A stretch of DNA of 24,883 bases from Nemertoderma westbladi (GCA_032718475.1 JAUCBJ010007694.1:1-24883); one strand, 5' to 3'. Shown: positions 8,591 through 19,046, counted from the first letter of the stretch. The notes: generated by a model not told the origin, from the letters alone. Made by a program: numbers and translations.

Positions 8591-9085
8591 ATATCTAACG
8601 CCGGTTGTTACATTAAATCTGACTGGTTGGGGGCCATATCCTACACTGACGACTTTTTACTGATGACTGACACCTCAAAGGATATGGAAACATTATTCGA
8701 AATATTTAAAAGAAGCGCTAATGAAATAAAATTGTTGGTGGAAAATAATAAAATTAATTGGTCTGTTTTCTCAAGGAATAAGAATTCTCACCTGCCGACT
8801 TTCCTTCACCTCGGTGGTGAGTTAGTGGCTCAACGCAAATCGTGGAACTTCCTGGGCTATAACCTGGCCCAGGCACAGATCAACCCCCTAGGTGCCTTGG
8901 TACAGAAGATCATGGCCCTGGCACAGATGTTCCAGGCAAAGGGTTGGTCGACGATGTGGCTGCCAGAGCCGGCAGTATTCAAGTTTTGGCGCAGCTTGGC
9001 CCTGCCGGCAATAATGTACTCTATGAAACTCGATATCGGTTCCCTAAACCAATGCGATCTCGATAAATTAGATGTTATTTATTGA
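8591..9085 (+). pseudogene. LINE reverse transcriptase, palm motif C and thumb
   Basis: Opens with GAISYTDDFLLMTD, the motif C Asp-Asp pair (8640-8670), then a thumb region with KINWSVFS and LGGELVAQRKSWNFLGYNLA. It ends at TGA 9083-9085. It continues the RT of the previous entry after one stop codon. Confidence 0.82.
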
Positions 9086-9535
9086 AACGCCATCCGGAGT
9101 CTACGGAATGTCAGCAGCTATATCGGGAATGCCACATTATATAACTTGACCAATCTGAGACCGATCTCCCAGGAAGCTTACCGACAGGTCGTGAGTATAC
9201 TAGTGCGTCATAACGAGTGCCTTAACATTACGCTCAACAGCGCCTTCCCCAGTCTAGCTACAACCAGTCTGGCAGCTAGCTGAGCTAAGGGTCGCTGTAG
9301 AGGTGCTCAGTGGGTACAGGAGCACAGCAGCCAAGCACCCGCTGCCGCAGATCGAATTGGTGCTCATGTACCGTTACGTCAAGAAATCGCTCGTGGAACG
9401 GCTCACACTTGGTGCCCCAACCTCTATGGATATTGCAAGCGCATCATTTATCTCGGCATGTTTCGATCTCCAATCAATATCCTTGGTGGACAAACGGCGA
9501 CGAATCAAGGATTACTTTTGTATTGTTTAATTTAA
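9086..9535 (+). pseudogene. LINE C-terminal region
   Basis: The same frame continues past the stop at 9083-9085 with IRSLRNVSSYIGNATLYNL, EAYRQVVSILVRHNECL, a second stop at 9281-9283, and RGAQWVQEHSS…, ending at TAA 9533-9535. No zinc-knuckle or RNase H domain was identified. The open frames at 9303-9530 and 9310-9750 in other registers are shadows. Confidence 0.65.
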
Positions 9536-10442
9536 TATTTACGACACCGAGTTGGAATAATTATTTTAACGACCTAAGTTCCTCATTCGTTCCACACATA
9601 TTCATTTTTATCCATTTTAATACGTCGCATTTTATTTCAGTTTCAGGACTCCGACTCAATCAGACTTTTATGGATTTTAAATGCATTTTAAATATTTTGT
9701 TCAGTCACATATTGTCATACCTTTTACTTCAAGCCTTATATCTGTCGTAATGGTGACTAGACACTTCCCACCGGGCGGGTGGAATGCTCCCCCCCCCCCC
9801 CCCCCCCCCCCCCCGAATGGGGGGGGGAGCTGTCCTAGATCCGTCGTAATCTGTGCGAATACGTTTGATTCTATAATCCATTTATATTATTATAATACAT
9901 TTTTCATGCATTTTTTTATAATTGTTTTTATTGTCAGTTTATCTGAATTAAACTAATGAATTGAAATATGCAGCTCTCTGTCCAGTGCGGTCTCGTTCAA
10001 CAATCCCTAGTGACATAATTTCTTATTACTTATTTTGAGTATTTTTCTTCACATAGAGGTGAAGATTTTGACTCAAAGACAGTAAAACGCCTCATCAAAT
10101 AAAATAACGCAATCGATCGAAAATAATATACATTAAAAATTATTATACAAAATGCCACAATTCCTAAAAATATTACATATGTATACTATATTAACTGGTT
10201 AAATTGCACTATAATATTAATCCTTACTAAATGACAATATGATATAGGAAATATATAGGATAGCAATGCATAAGTAATATTATAATACGAATAAAGACTA
10301 AAATACGGTATAACGAATAATACAATAATAAGACGATATTTATAGTTGATGCAAATTACACAAATATACGTAAATACTGTAGTAAATAGCAATATACATT
10401 GAAAATTGCTTATCAATATTAATAGTTAAAATAGCAAAATCG
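9536..10442. other. LINE 3' UTR candidate and AT-rich spacer without genes
   Basis: The first part (to about 9960) may be the 3' UTR of the LINE and contains the C/G homopolymer hairpin. The rest is strongly AT-rich, with no coding motifs on either strand. The expected next exon of the minus-strand kinase gene was looked for here and not found. Confidence 0.5.
9785..9830. repeat. C26 run facing a G9 run (homopolymer hairpin)
   Basis: GCTC followed by a C run (26 C in all at 9789-9814) is followed after GAAT by nine G and AGC (9819-9830). GCTCCCCCCCCC and GGGGGGGGGAGC are self-complementary. The polyproline open frame across it is an artefact of the run. Confidence 0.88.
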
Positions 10443-10521
10443 TCCGGCACAGCATTATCAATATATATGTTATATATATAATGCAGCTGCAATGCGGCAT
10501 GCTAATAGTAGTCGTAGTATG
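10443..10521 (+). mobile_element. Extremely short RTE-type LINE 3' end
   Basis: CCGGCACAGCATT, then (after an AT-rich filler) ATGCAGCTGCAATGCGGCATGC, then AGTAGT…TAGTATGG match in order the 3' terminus of LINE copy A at 19029-19098. This is a copy reduced to its last 60-80 bp. It lies 53 bp past the donor of kinase exon 4. Confidence 0.72.
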
Positions 10522-10529
10522 GTGATCAA

Positions 10530-11340
10530 GCTAAAGGAATCCTCATTTGTACTTTATGCGACTGTTATGCTTACCTGTCTTTTTATATTTCATGAAAAAG
10601 TTGTCACAATGGAAGTCGCCATGTGTTAAGGTTGTCTGAGGATCATTCATATCTGACCAGGATTCATTTCTCCAGTAGGCCAGTAGTAGACCAGAAGTCA
10701 TATACTTCGCTATCCAATCCAATAAATCATTGTGTATAATTCCTTCTGGCTGATAATATTCCAGGGTCGCCCTAGAATAAATTAAGTATTTCCAAACAAA
10801 TATGTTTTATTTATCGAAGCAATTCATTTACATATGACTCAGACACTGACTCACTCAGACTGGTTCACTCAGACAATAACAATCTAGTCTGGGCAAAATA
10901 AAATATAAGTATCTATTATCTGCAAATAATTGTTACAATTATATTTGAAACAAATATAGTTTAAATGCATGGTTGTATGTAAACTATTAATAATATTACA
11001 TATCATATAAATGAATTGCCGAATCCCATCCTAGAAAATTTGCAATTACGTGTCTGCACTGAGGAAATTCTATAATCTGACTGTTCGTAGACAGTGAGTT
11101 TGGCAGAGCCAATTATGGTGACCGACCATATGGGTATGGGTGTAGCCTATTCTCCACTAGCTATACTCTGGGGGTATGTGGTGCCTATGTACCTACTGGT
11201 AACATGTATTGGTGCAGTTCTCCTGTCAGTAGCATAGTTTTAGTTTACTTAACACCTATATATTTGTGTTTGATAAAGGCCTGTTGGTTGTAATACAATT
11301 CTATTATATGTTGTAATACAATTCTATTATATTGGTTACG
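10530..11340. other. Parts of intron 3 without recognised genes
   Basis: Around exon 4 the sequence is AT-rich and non-coding. TGTAATACAATTCTATTATAT is repeated in tandem at 11288-11334 (period 24). Nothing else was recognised. Confidence 0.45.
10575..10771 (-). CDS. EcKinase/CHK-like kinase, exon 4 (catalytic loop)
   Basis: Read on the minus strand, after TTATTCTAG the exon encodes residues about 227-292 and ends before GTAAGC. It contains YWRNESWSDMNDPQTTLTHGD and then FHCDNFFMKY: the His-Gly-Asp…Asn catalytic loop (about residues 277-284) of the aminoglycoside-phosphotransferase fold, in which the Asp acts as catalytic base and the Asn binds metal. The preceding exon ends two bases into a codon and this exon supplies the third, so phase agrees. 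It ends one base into a codon. The following exon, which should hold the second metal-binding Asp, was not found between here and position 1, so it probably lies outside the window. Confidence 0.85.
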
Positions 11341-11349
11341 TTATTGGTG

Positions 11350-11835
11350 AATTTGAACAAACTAGTTCCATCCACTGATATAACACAGATCAATTTCTGC
11401 ACAAAACTTTTTCGTTCCACGTGTAAGACTACAGCTCACCCAGAAATCCTTAACATTCACTGAGCTAAAATATCGAATGCCCTCCCTAGTGATATAAAAA
11501 ATGCTAAATCAAAAAACTCGTTTTCTTATGAATTAAAAAAAATATTCCTTCACAGACCCTATCTTAAAAAATACGAGACATTTGATTAATAATTATACTC
11601 CATAAACACACTATATTAAAAATGTTAACGGATACAACCGATTCCTTGTTGTGCTCTTGTTGTACCCTTGTTGTGATATTATTATTGTGCTCTAAAGTAT
11701 GTACATATTCAATATTCTACCTTTAATTACTATTATGACATATATATATATTCAATATTCTACCTTTAATTACTATGAGTGCAATCATATATACATATAT
11801 ATATAGACGGAAGAGAAATAAATAAATTGAAATTG
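11350..11835 (+). mobile_element. LINE C-terminal and 3' UTR fragment (CR1/Jockey-like)
   Basis: The plus strand encodes a LINE-type C-terminus: TKLFRSTCKTTAHPEILNIH, then (after a stop replacing Gly/Trp) AKISNALPSDIKNAKS, then FSYELKKIFL, ending at TAA about 11588-11590. The pattern (R…G.KIWN.LP..IK…S…F…LK) is the usual C-terminus of CR1/Jockey-like LINEs. A 3' UTR with a 42-bp tandem duplication (ATTCAATATTCTACC… at about 11706 and 11748) and an AATAAATAAATTGAAA tail follows. The copy is strongly 5'-truncated and inserted in intron 3 of the kinase gene, antisense to it. Confidence 0.7.
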
Positions 11836-11839
11836 TCTG

Positions 11840-12541
11840 TGATTACCTATCCTTGAGGTTATTCCAATATTATAATTCATTTACGAATATCCCATGTGCA
11901 TCTATGTGCAAATACAAGGTGTGGCCAAAATGCACACAAGGCCCCACTCATGCATAACAGCCACTTTTGACACCATGAGGTGACAGATTAGTATTTGAGC
12001 CTGAGTGCACTAGACTCTATCTGTGAGACCAACAAGAGAGTTGAACGCCATTCCATTATCACGCATAGTGCGTTAATGGATGGCTCTTATGTCTGCATCA
12101 CTCCTCAGAAAGCAGTTAGTTACTCAGTCAAATAGCTGAACTGCGCACATAAGGCAAGAGTCGGGATTGATTAACAAATTATGCCACAATTTACTCAAAC
12201 TGCCCAACCCGCCAGACCTTCCCTCACATCTAATGATGTCTCTTAAAATGATAGGCATTCCGGATTTTCACTTCAGTGCAAGGGAGGATGAGAAGGACTC
12301 CCCCGCACCCTAAAACTTCACTAGTAGGCCTGGTGGAACTAGACAATAGTGGATGGCCAAATTGTCCATAAATTCATCTGGGCTAACGATCCATGTCCAC
12401 ACAGTAGTGTCAGCCAGTTTCGTTCCTGGTGGACTGCTGGAGAATGAACCAGCGATAGGCTTCAAGGATGCCAACCCTTCCAGCCACTTTTAAAAGATTG
12501 GAGTAAATAAAGGTGAAACAGGCAATCGATGAGCTACTTAC
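11840..12541. other. Intron 3 remainder, unassigned
   Basis: Mixed-composition sequence. The minus strand is open for about 57 codons at about 12320-12490 (WLEGLASLKPIAGSF…), ending at TAG, but no family was recognised. An imperfect palindrome centres on 12066 (CCATTCCATTA..CGCA/TGCG..TAATGGATGG). It may be an old repeat. Confidence 0.35.
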
Positions 12542-12704
12542 TTCCAAGCCGTTCTGTCTTGAGTAAGACATTCATCCGAATTCTGCATGGTAACCATCTT
12601 CATCATTGCAGATCCCGCATCAATTCCAAGCTTTCTCACCATATCAGGTTTAAACTCTTTCACAGCAAAACCAATGGCGTGGATCTTTGCTAATTCGTCA
12701 ACAA
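12542..12704 (-). CDS. EcKinase/CHK-like kinase, exon 3
   Basis: Read on the minus strand, the acceptor TATAAATTAG precedes the exon and GTAAGT follows it. It encodes about residues 173-226: VVDELAKIHAIGFAVKEFKP, then MVRKLGIDAGSAMMKM and QDRTAWK. LAKxHAxxFA is the characteristic helix of EcKinase/CHK-like proteins that lies between the hinge and the catalytic loop. Phase is 1 at the start and 2 at the end, matching both neighbours. A poly(A) retroinsert lies only 24 bp upstream of the acceptor. Confidence 0.88.
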
Positions 12705-12728
12705 CTAATTTATAAAAAAAATGTCAGA

Positions 12729-12890
12729 TGTACCGTTTTAATTATTTAATGTTACTTACCGTATCTCTAAACTCTATATTTTATCGTGTAACTGTACACT
12801 GTATATACATGTTTACTATATGAACCGTTTTAGCCAATTAAATTACCCCGAACGGGGTGAATCGAAAAAAAAAAAAAAAAAAAAAAAAAA
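12729..12890 (+). mobile_element. Poly(A)-tailed retroinsert with target-site duplication
   Basis: A 136-bp body followed by 26 A (12865-12890) is bounded by AAAAAAAATGTCAGA on the left (12714-12728) and the same word on the right (12883-12897), in the manner of LINE-driven retroposition. The body contains the hairpin ACCCCGAACGGGGT. No tRNA promoter boxes were recognised, so it may be a truncated SINE, a LINE end or a processed transcript fragment. Confidence 0.75.
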
Positions 12891-12897
12891 TGTCAGA

Positions 12898-13620
12898 ATT
12901 TTTTCTATTTACCAACAATAATTGGGAAAGTCTAATTAATGGTAAAATTGTGGTAAACATCCTCGTTTGAATCCAATCAGCCAACCTCTCAAGGGTTGAA
13001 CCCCAGAAAAGTCAGCATCTTATTTAATTAGCTGGCCACCAGATTTATTGATTCAGGATTTATTGTTGATACCAGATACTTGCCACATAAATATATTTTG
13101 TTCAGATTATAATAAGTTGGAGGTATAATTACACCCCATAATATTACAGCTAACGCTGTTGTGGCTTAAAACAAAACATCAATTAATTTATTATTTCAAA
13201 CAAATTTATAACTCATGACTAAGCAAGTCAATACCACATTATTATCAATCATAATAATAAATGATTTACCACTTTAACCCTGAAGATCAAAGCTATAGAT
13301 CACAATTATGAAGACCAGAATGTCCATATGGCCTGGCCAATGGCCATGTTTCTTCACCTTTAGTCACTTTCAACTACTATAGAATATTGACTGGAATATA
13401 AATATGTATTAATTAATGCAATTAATGAACTTCAATCGGTTGTGATATTTATAGCTGTTATGAAACTGGGGCATGAAGATGAAGTACATGTAGAAAATTA
13501 TTTCCAGGACCAAGCTATTCTTTTTGACAACATTGATGATCACTGAAACAAGTTTATGTCCTTAAGTTTAGAATGTATTAGTATACAATAACATCTTAAT
13601 ACAATAACATCCAAACACAC
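12898..13620. other. Intron 2 of the kinase gene, unassigned
   Basis: AT-rich DNA without recognisable coding sequence or repeats, apart from short GGCCAATGGCCAT words near 13340. Confidence 0.45.
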
Positions 13621-13786
13621 CGAAATTAAACTCTGGTTTAGTCAACCCAATTTCCATAATGTGACTATGATCCTCAAATCCCAGTGACCGGATATCAACC
13701 ATTAGAATAATTGAACCGATCTCTGTGTCATTATCGTTTGCATAGATACATCTTGGTAGCTTTAGCTTAAATTCCTCAACAAATTC
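13621..13786 (-). CDS. EcKinase/CHK-like kinase, exon 2
   Basis: On the minus strand TTGTTATTTAG precedes the exon and GTGTGT follows it. It encodes about residues 118-172: EFVEEFKLKLPRCIYANDND, then IGSIILMVDIRSLGFEDHS, then MEIGLT. This fits the family pattern P+C.YA…..G.LVLEDL…GF…DR..GL, the strands and hinge that end the N-lobe. The usual Leu-Glu-Asp-Leu hinge is Met-Val-Asp-Ile here. The phase is 0 in and 1 out, consistent with exon 3. Confidence 0.85.
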
Positions 13787-15690
13787 CTAAATAACAAATA
13801 GTTTATAAATTATATTATTAGATTAAAATGCGTCTACAAATTTTTAACTGCCAGATAGTTGATTTACATGGTTTTAATAAATTGTAAAATGTTTGTTTAG
13901 TGAGATATCATATCAATGAAATACTGTAGCAACACAAAGTTTGTTACCTTAATTCTGCCCAGCTTATTCCAAATTTAAAATAGTACAGAATTGAACACAT
14001 TTTAGTTCCTTAATAGTTGAAACAAAAAGTAAAAAATAACAGTTTAATACTTGAAGATAACTCATAGAAAGTATCTTAATTGTCTTCCCAGATCGCCAGT
14101 TTCACTCAAACAATATTGGTCGAATGACAATTTGTTAACATTGGGTGCAATGTTCGCATCGCCTGCATCCAATCTGAGCCAACATCCAATCATCTCCTCT
14201 GGAACCTTCTGCCACACTAATAATAAATTAATGTTAAGGAGCAGATTACAGTAGAATCTAATTATATGTTTACTAAGGTGGTATTAGTTGTATTCCACCA
14301 ACCAATGACAAATTCACTATTACGTTTTCAACACATATGACACACTAGCCAGTGCTAAAATGGATCACTTTGAGAGCAACAAACAGTTTATTAACGCTGC
14401 CAGTGATGCAGCCAATGGCAGTATTCATTTCTTTACTTCCATAGAAAATGGTTGATCACTGCATTCAGATCCAAAGGAAGGCACTAATAGAGGCCAAATT
14501 GTAAAGATAAGAACCGAATCCACAAATGTTCTTTCTTCGGATCTTGAGAGTCTAGAAATTCTTCGCTGGGTAGATTGGTACCCAGGGGTTCGAAGGTCTA
14601 ATAAGTCGAGCCGTTCTGCAGTAAATGGCGTCTCAACTACCAGTCTCCGCCAACCACTGCTAAACCCCCGCCAACAGGGGAAGAATCGAATAATCTTCCT
14701 ATTCACGGACGTACAGCTGTTGCTAACTGTGGCAAATGTGTAACCTCACCAGGAGGGCAGGGCTACTCTCTCCAGAAAGGGAAAATCAATTTTATTACTC
14801 AAGTAGTGAAGCTTTATCAGTCGACAAACAATCTATAGTTCAGGGTGCGCACAGGGGCGCGGGCCAATTTAATTATATAATTTTATCCAAAATATATCTA
14901 ATTATTCTGAATACCGAATGTGCTAAAACCTGGGTCTATGTTACAACAGCCGTATTACCGAAAGTATCAGTTCCAACCAACAGTTAAGTAGTCAGTCCAG
15001 TCTTCCTGCAATCGACTAATCAAAATAAATAAATGAATAACGTTGTAGCTAATACTTTGTTCGCAAAAAAATTGTAGTAGTAAAAAAAGTAAAAAATAGT
15101 TTATTTCAATCACTTAACTTATGTACTAAAATAAAATAAACGAGAGAAATTAAACCCCAATGAAACAACCTAATTAGAAACCCCGTAGTCCGTTGTCCAC
15201 CGGTTCCCGTCACCGGCCGCGCTGCCGGTAGGCCTCACTGCAGAAAGCAGTAATCAAATAACGCAGTCAAGTTTAGCAAATTAGCCAAAGTCAGTCTTTC
15301 ACGGTACAATTATTGCATAATTAGTGGCAAAAGTACAAAAATTCTTATCCAACAACAAATCACATGACACAAACTCAATAACTGTAAACTGTACAGCAAA
15401 ACGTATTGAACACCAACACAATATATCTGTACAACAAAGCAGAAGTATATGTATGTAGCAACACACAAGAAGCAAGACGAATAAGTCACCATTTTGGCTG
15501 AACAAAACCCTACTGTTATTAGACCAACCTAAGTAGCTAAACCAATGAGTGAGCCGGATTATGGTTCGTGCCCCTCGAAATACCATAAAGGAAATACCAT
15601 CGTACCATATATGGTAATGAATCTGTCTCGATAGACCTACAATGGCTTCTATGGGTCCATTCCATTTCTTCTATGGGTCCATTTTTGATT
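13787..15690. other. Distal part of intron 1, unassigned
   Basis: No gene recognised. Two pieces stand out by composition. One is 14440-14760, open on both strands for about 90 codons but without a recognisable motif. The other is 15180-15240, GC- and CpG-rich with several CCGG words. A minus-strand frame at about 14070-14230 (LRLDAGDANIAPNVNKL) is open but unassigned. Confidence 0.4.
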
Positions 15691-15699
15691 TTTGATTTA

Positions 15700-16141
15700 C
15701 ACCGGTTTTTTGGTGTTAGAAATTTGATGGAATTCATATAAATTGATTTAGAAATTTCAAACTTGTTTTTTTCGGTGGGTGCCAAATTTTGGTGCCAGCA
15801 CCAAATTTTGAAATAAGTCAATTTTGTAAATTGATCGTTTGAAACTTGATTTTTACGCAATTGGGGTTTTTTGGGTTTCTGGATTCGATGAAATATATAC
15901 GAGTTGCACCAAGCGTATCAAACTTGTATTTTTCGGTGCTGTGTGCAAATTTTGGTGCTAGCACGAAATTTTGAAAATCCATTCAATAGATAAAATTGCT
16001 TGTGACAATTTATTTCTTGCGTTTTAGAGGTTTATGGCTGTTCTGAATTCAATGGAAAATATAATTATAGAACTAGACATCTCAAACTTGTATTTTTCGG
16101 ATGTGGGTGCAAAATGTGGTGCTAGCACCAAATTTTGAAAA
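15700..16141. repeat. Satellite of about 162 bp with internal palindrome, three units
   Basis: TCAAACTTGT recurs at 15757, 15918 and 16082 (spacings 161 and 164), each time followed by TTTTTCGG and then a palindrome of the form CAAATTTTGGTGC-NN-GCACCAAATTTTG. The first palindrome is perfect (15783-15810); the second and third carry one or a few mismatches. The array stops where LINE copy A begins. Confidence 0.85.
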
Positions 16142-16336
16142 CCTAACACTCGGGTCCCCAATGCGACAAGGTGAGCTGACTGCCTTGGCAGATAAGCTTT
16201 CTCTTAGCGCAGTGGATGTTCAAGAGCACCGAATGCAGACTGGACAGACTGATGAGGTTCTGATTAAGGACATGGGGGCGGTTGGCGACTCGCCCTCGCG
16301 TCAGCAGATGATAGTGGCAATGGTGGAATTGGTCTA
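16142..16336 (+). pseudogene. LINE A endonuclease, N-terminal part
   Basis: Reads GELTALADKLSLSAVDVQEHRM, the first strand and helix of the LINE endonuclease with the catalytic Glu of QEHR. It then leaves frame near 16277, where copy B has one more base in the G run. The correct frame resumes at about 16280-16337. Confidence 0.8.
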
Positions 16337-17677
16337 TTGATGAATCCAACTGCACATGCAGCATTGGACAAAATAGACCAAATCTCTAACCGCATCATCC
16401 GTTGCCACTTCTCATGTTCTGGAAGACTGGCTAAGAAGTTTCCTAAGGTGGTTCTGATTGTGTGCTACTCTCCAACTAGTGTTGCCCCTGTAGAGGAGGT
16501 GGAAAATTTCTACCACAATCTACAAGCAGCAACTGATGGAGTGGATCAGCATGCATTCTTAACATTCCTGGGAGACTTTAATGCAAGTCTGCATCAATCA
16601 CCTACATCGCCCTGGGTCTATAGCAATAGTGTTAACCGAAATTCTGTCCATCTTCAGGATTTTATCTCTGGAAATGGATTGTTTTCGGCTGGAACCCAGT
16701 TCAAGAAGCGAACTGGAAAGCTATGGACTCATAGTGGACCCAGTGGTCACAAGTCCCAGATAGACCATATTCTGTTTCGTAGGAAATACAGGAGCTCTAT
16801 ACAAGACTGTAATGCATTTACACTTCGACCCTTCTCCAGTGATCACCGCCTTATTGTGGCCAAGGTAAGACTTAGTCTGCGTGCTAGCAGAACAACGAAA
16901 TCTGCCTTGCCACGGCATGACTGGTCCTCTCTGTTGCAACAGCCAAGTGTGAGATCCAGCTTCACACTACAGCTGAGCAACAGGTATGAGGCTCTTGCCT
17001 CTGAGGCGGCAGATCACTGTGAGGGCTATACTGCCTTTACAGAAGCAGTTAAGTTAGCAGCTGCAGAAACAGTTCCTGTATACCCTCGAAACAGGAAAAG
17101 GGCCCCCTGGACTGACAACAAAATTCAGAAGTGCCGAAATGACCTTCATAAGGCGCAGAAAGAGTCCCGACTCAAACAGACTACAGCGGCCAAGAATGCA
17201 GTTAAAGCTGCATCTAGGTCCCTGAACAGGCAGTACTCTGTTAATCTACAGGAGCTAATAAACCAACAGGTTGATGCCATCAATGATGCTGACGACAGCA
17301 GGCAATCATCCCAGGCATGGAAGTCGATCAATCTGCTTACTGGGCGGAAAAGCCAACCAACCACCAAGGTTAAGGCTGAATCACCAGCCGATCGCCTCAA
17401 TGGTTGGAAAGCCCACTTTGAAAAGCTCCTCAATAATGACAGGGTATTGCCTGATAACTTTATAGAAGTAAAAGTGTCTGAGTCTGTACTCCCAGATATT
17501 CCTATTGGCGATATCTCCTTTGCAGAAGTGAAGGCTGCTGCAAAGAGCATTAAGACCAATCGTGCCAGTGGAGTAGATGGTGTTCCCCCTGAGGTCTTTA
17601 AAATACCTGAGTGTTTAAAGCTCATCTATCCCATCATAGTAGACAACAAGAGTCCCACAAGAAATGAAAACAAATAA
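16337..17677 (+). pseudogene. LINE A endonuclease and pre-RT linker
   Basis: The endonuclease active-site motifs are intact: GDFNA (16571-16585), QIDHILF (from 16757) and SSDHRLIV (from about 16835). A long Lys/Arg/Gln-rich linker follows (KAQKESRLKQ…), then SFAEVKAAAKSIKTNRASG and DGVPPEVFKIPECL, the standard lead-in to LINE RTs. The frame ends at 17677 because of an 11-bp deletion near 17646; the RT continues from 17664 in another frame. Confidence 0.88.
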
Positions 17678-18584
17678 GTTGGTGCCAGTTCCCAAGAAGG
17701 GCAACCTAACACTCTATGGTTCTTTTCGGGGAATCTCATTGATCTCGATTGCTGCAAAACTATACAATAGAATTCTATTAAATCGCATCAGGGATCCCAT
17801 TGAGAGACTGCTACGTGGAAATCAGAATGGGTTCCGTAAAGGTCGTAGGACCATGGAGCCCATTTTGGCACTTAGAAGGATAATTGAAGAGTTATCAAAA
17901 AAGAAAGACAGGCATCTGGCTGTTATCTTTGTTGACTTCTTCAAGGCCTTTGATTCAGTCTCTCGCTCACGTATGTTCAGCATACTTTCATTATATGGGA
18001 TTCCTGATGAAATTATTGCAGCAATCAGATCAGTATACGATGGTTCGACAACATTTGTGTCTACTGTTGACGGTGACACAGAACCATTTGAAGTGTTATG
18101 GGGCGTCCTCCAAGGAGACACACTTGCACCATTCTTGTTCATTATTGTGGTTGACTATATTCTACGCATGTCCTTAGATCATCATAATGATGATGGGGTG
18201 ATGATAACTACACCTACTGGCTCCAGAAGTCGAGGAAATCCTGCCAAGTACCTAACGGATCTAGACTTTGCTGATGACTTAGGAGTACTCTCAGAATCAT
18301 TAGAGGGAGCCCAGCGGCTCCTCAGCTCATTAGAACATGCTGCTTCTAGTGTTGGTCTTTTTATTAACTCCAGAAAGACCAAAATTCTGACAGTTAACTT
18401 TGAAAGTCCTCAGCAAGTCTCTGATCGGATGAGCATAAGCTCAAAGGATGGTATGCTTGAGCATGTGGACGACTTCTGTTACCTGGGATCATGGATCCGG
18501 AAGTCAGGTGAGGACCTTCGAATACGTAAGGGAAAGGCATGGGCAGCCTTGAATAGGCTTTCCAGGATTTGGAAGTCACCTTGA
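17664..18584 (+). pseudogene. LINE A reverse transcriptase
   Basis: Contains fingers (SFRGISLISIAAKLYNRILL), NQNGFRKGRRT, motif A VIFVDFFKAFDSVS (Asp at 17934-17936), motif B GVLQGDTLAPFLFIIVVDY, motif C LDFADDLGVL (Asp-Asp at 18273-18278) and a thumb with KTKILTVNF and DFCYLGSWI. All catalytic residues are present. A TGA at 18582-18584 separates it from the C-terminal region; copy B does not have that TGA. Confidence 0.9.
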
Positions 18585-19046
18585 ATTAATCGGAAACTTA
18601 AGGTCCGATTATTTAGAGCAGCAGTGGTTCCAGTACTCCTCTACGGGAGTCCATGCTGGGCTCTAACTGCTGAGGACACCAAATCTCTGGATGGCACATT
18701 CACAAGAATGCTACGCCGGGTACATTGTGTCAAGTACAATGCACACATCTCCAACCAGACACTATATAACATTGGAGGTGTCTCATTGGTTCCCCCAAGC
18801 TTGACACTAGAACAAAATCGCCTCCGCTTTGCAGGACATTGCTTTCGCCGTGAGGACCAGCCAGTGCATAATCTTGTACTTTGGCAGCCTCATGGAGTGA
18901 ATAAGCATGGTGGACAGCCCATGACTTTCTTGAGACGCATCTTAAAGGACACTGGCCTTAAAGATGCGGATGATCTAGCAAATGTCATGGGTGATAGGGA
19001 GTTGTGGCGGTGCAATTTTGTTGACAAGCCGGCACAGCATTCTTAA
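18585..19046 (+). pseudogene. LINE A C-terminal domain
   Basis: Continues in frame after TGA with RKLKVRLFRAAVVPVLLYGS, then CWALTAEDTKSLDGTFTRML, RLRFAGHCFRRED and a basic C-terminus, ending at TAA 19044-19046. The LLYG.E.W.LT…L..F..RMLR pattern is typical of RTE-like and related LINEs. Confidence 0.85.

Larger units (their letters stand above)
6665..9535 (+). mobile_element. Decayed LINE (AP-endonuclease plus reverse transcriptase)
   Basis: Homology to a non-LTR retrotransposon begins abruptly at about 6665 inside the endonuclease domain, so the copy is 5'-truncated. It continues through the rest of the endonuclease, a linker, the RT and a C-terminal region. The protein is different from the RTE-type elements at 16-23 kb: its RT motifs are LDIEATFDSV, KQGSLLSPILFNLY and YTDD. 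At least four frame changes or stops (about 7740, 7978-8090, 8588, 9085, 9281) and one 441-bp insertion show it is dead. The clade is not assigned; a Jockey/CR1/L2-like group is likely. Confidence 0.85.

Noticed and set aside
9681-9956. Plus-strand frame with a polyproline run as a possible small protein
   Set aside because: The proline run is the C26 homopolymer; the flanks have no protein-like pattern and overlap the LINE 3' UTR.
14070-14235. Minus-strand open frame (LRLDAGDANIAPNV) as an extra exon of the kinase gene
   Set aside because: It lacks a GT donor in a suitable place, and exon 1 joins exon 2 in phase without it; the peptide does not resemble the kinase family.
15299-15860. Minus-strand frames of 95 and 107 codons
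   Set aside because: Hydrophobic or low-complexity translations of AT-rich intron and satellite sequence, with no family resemblance.
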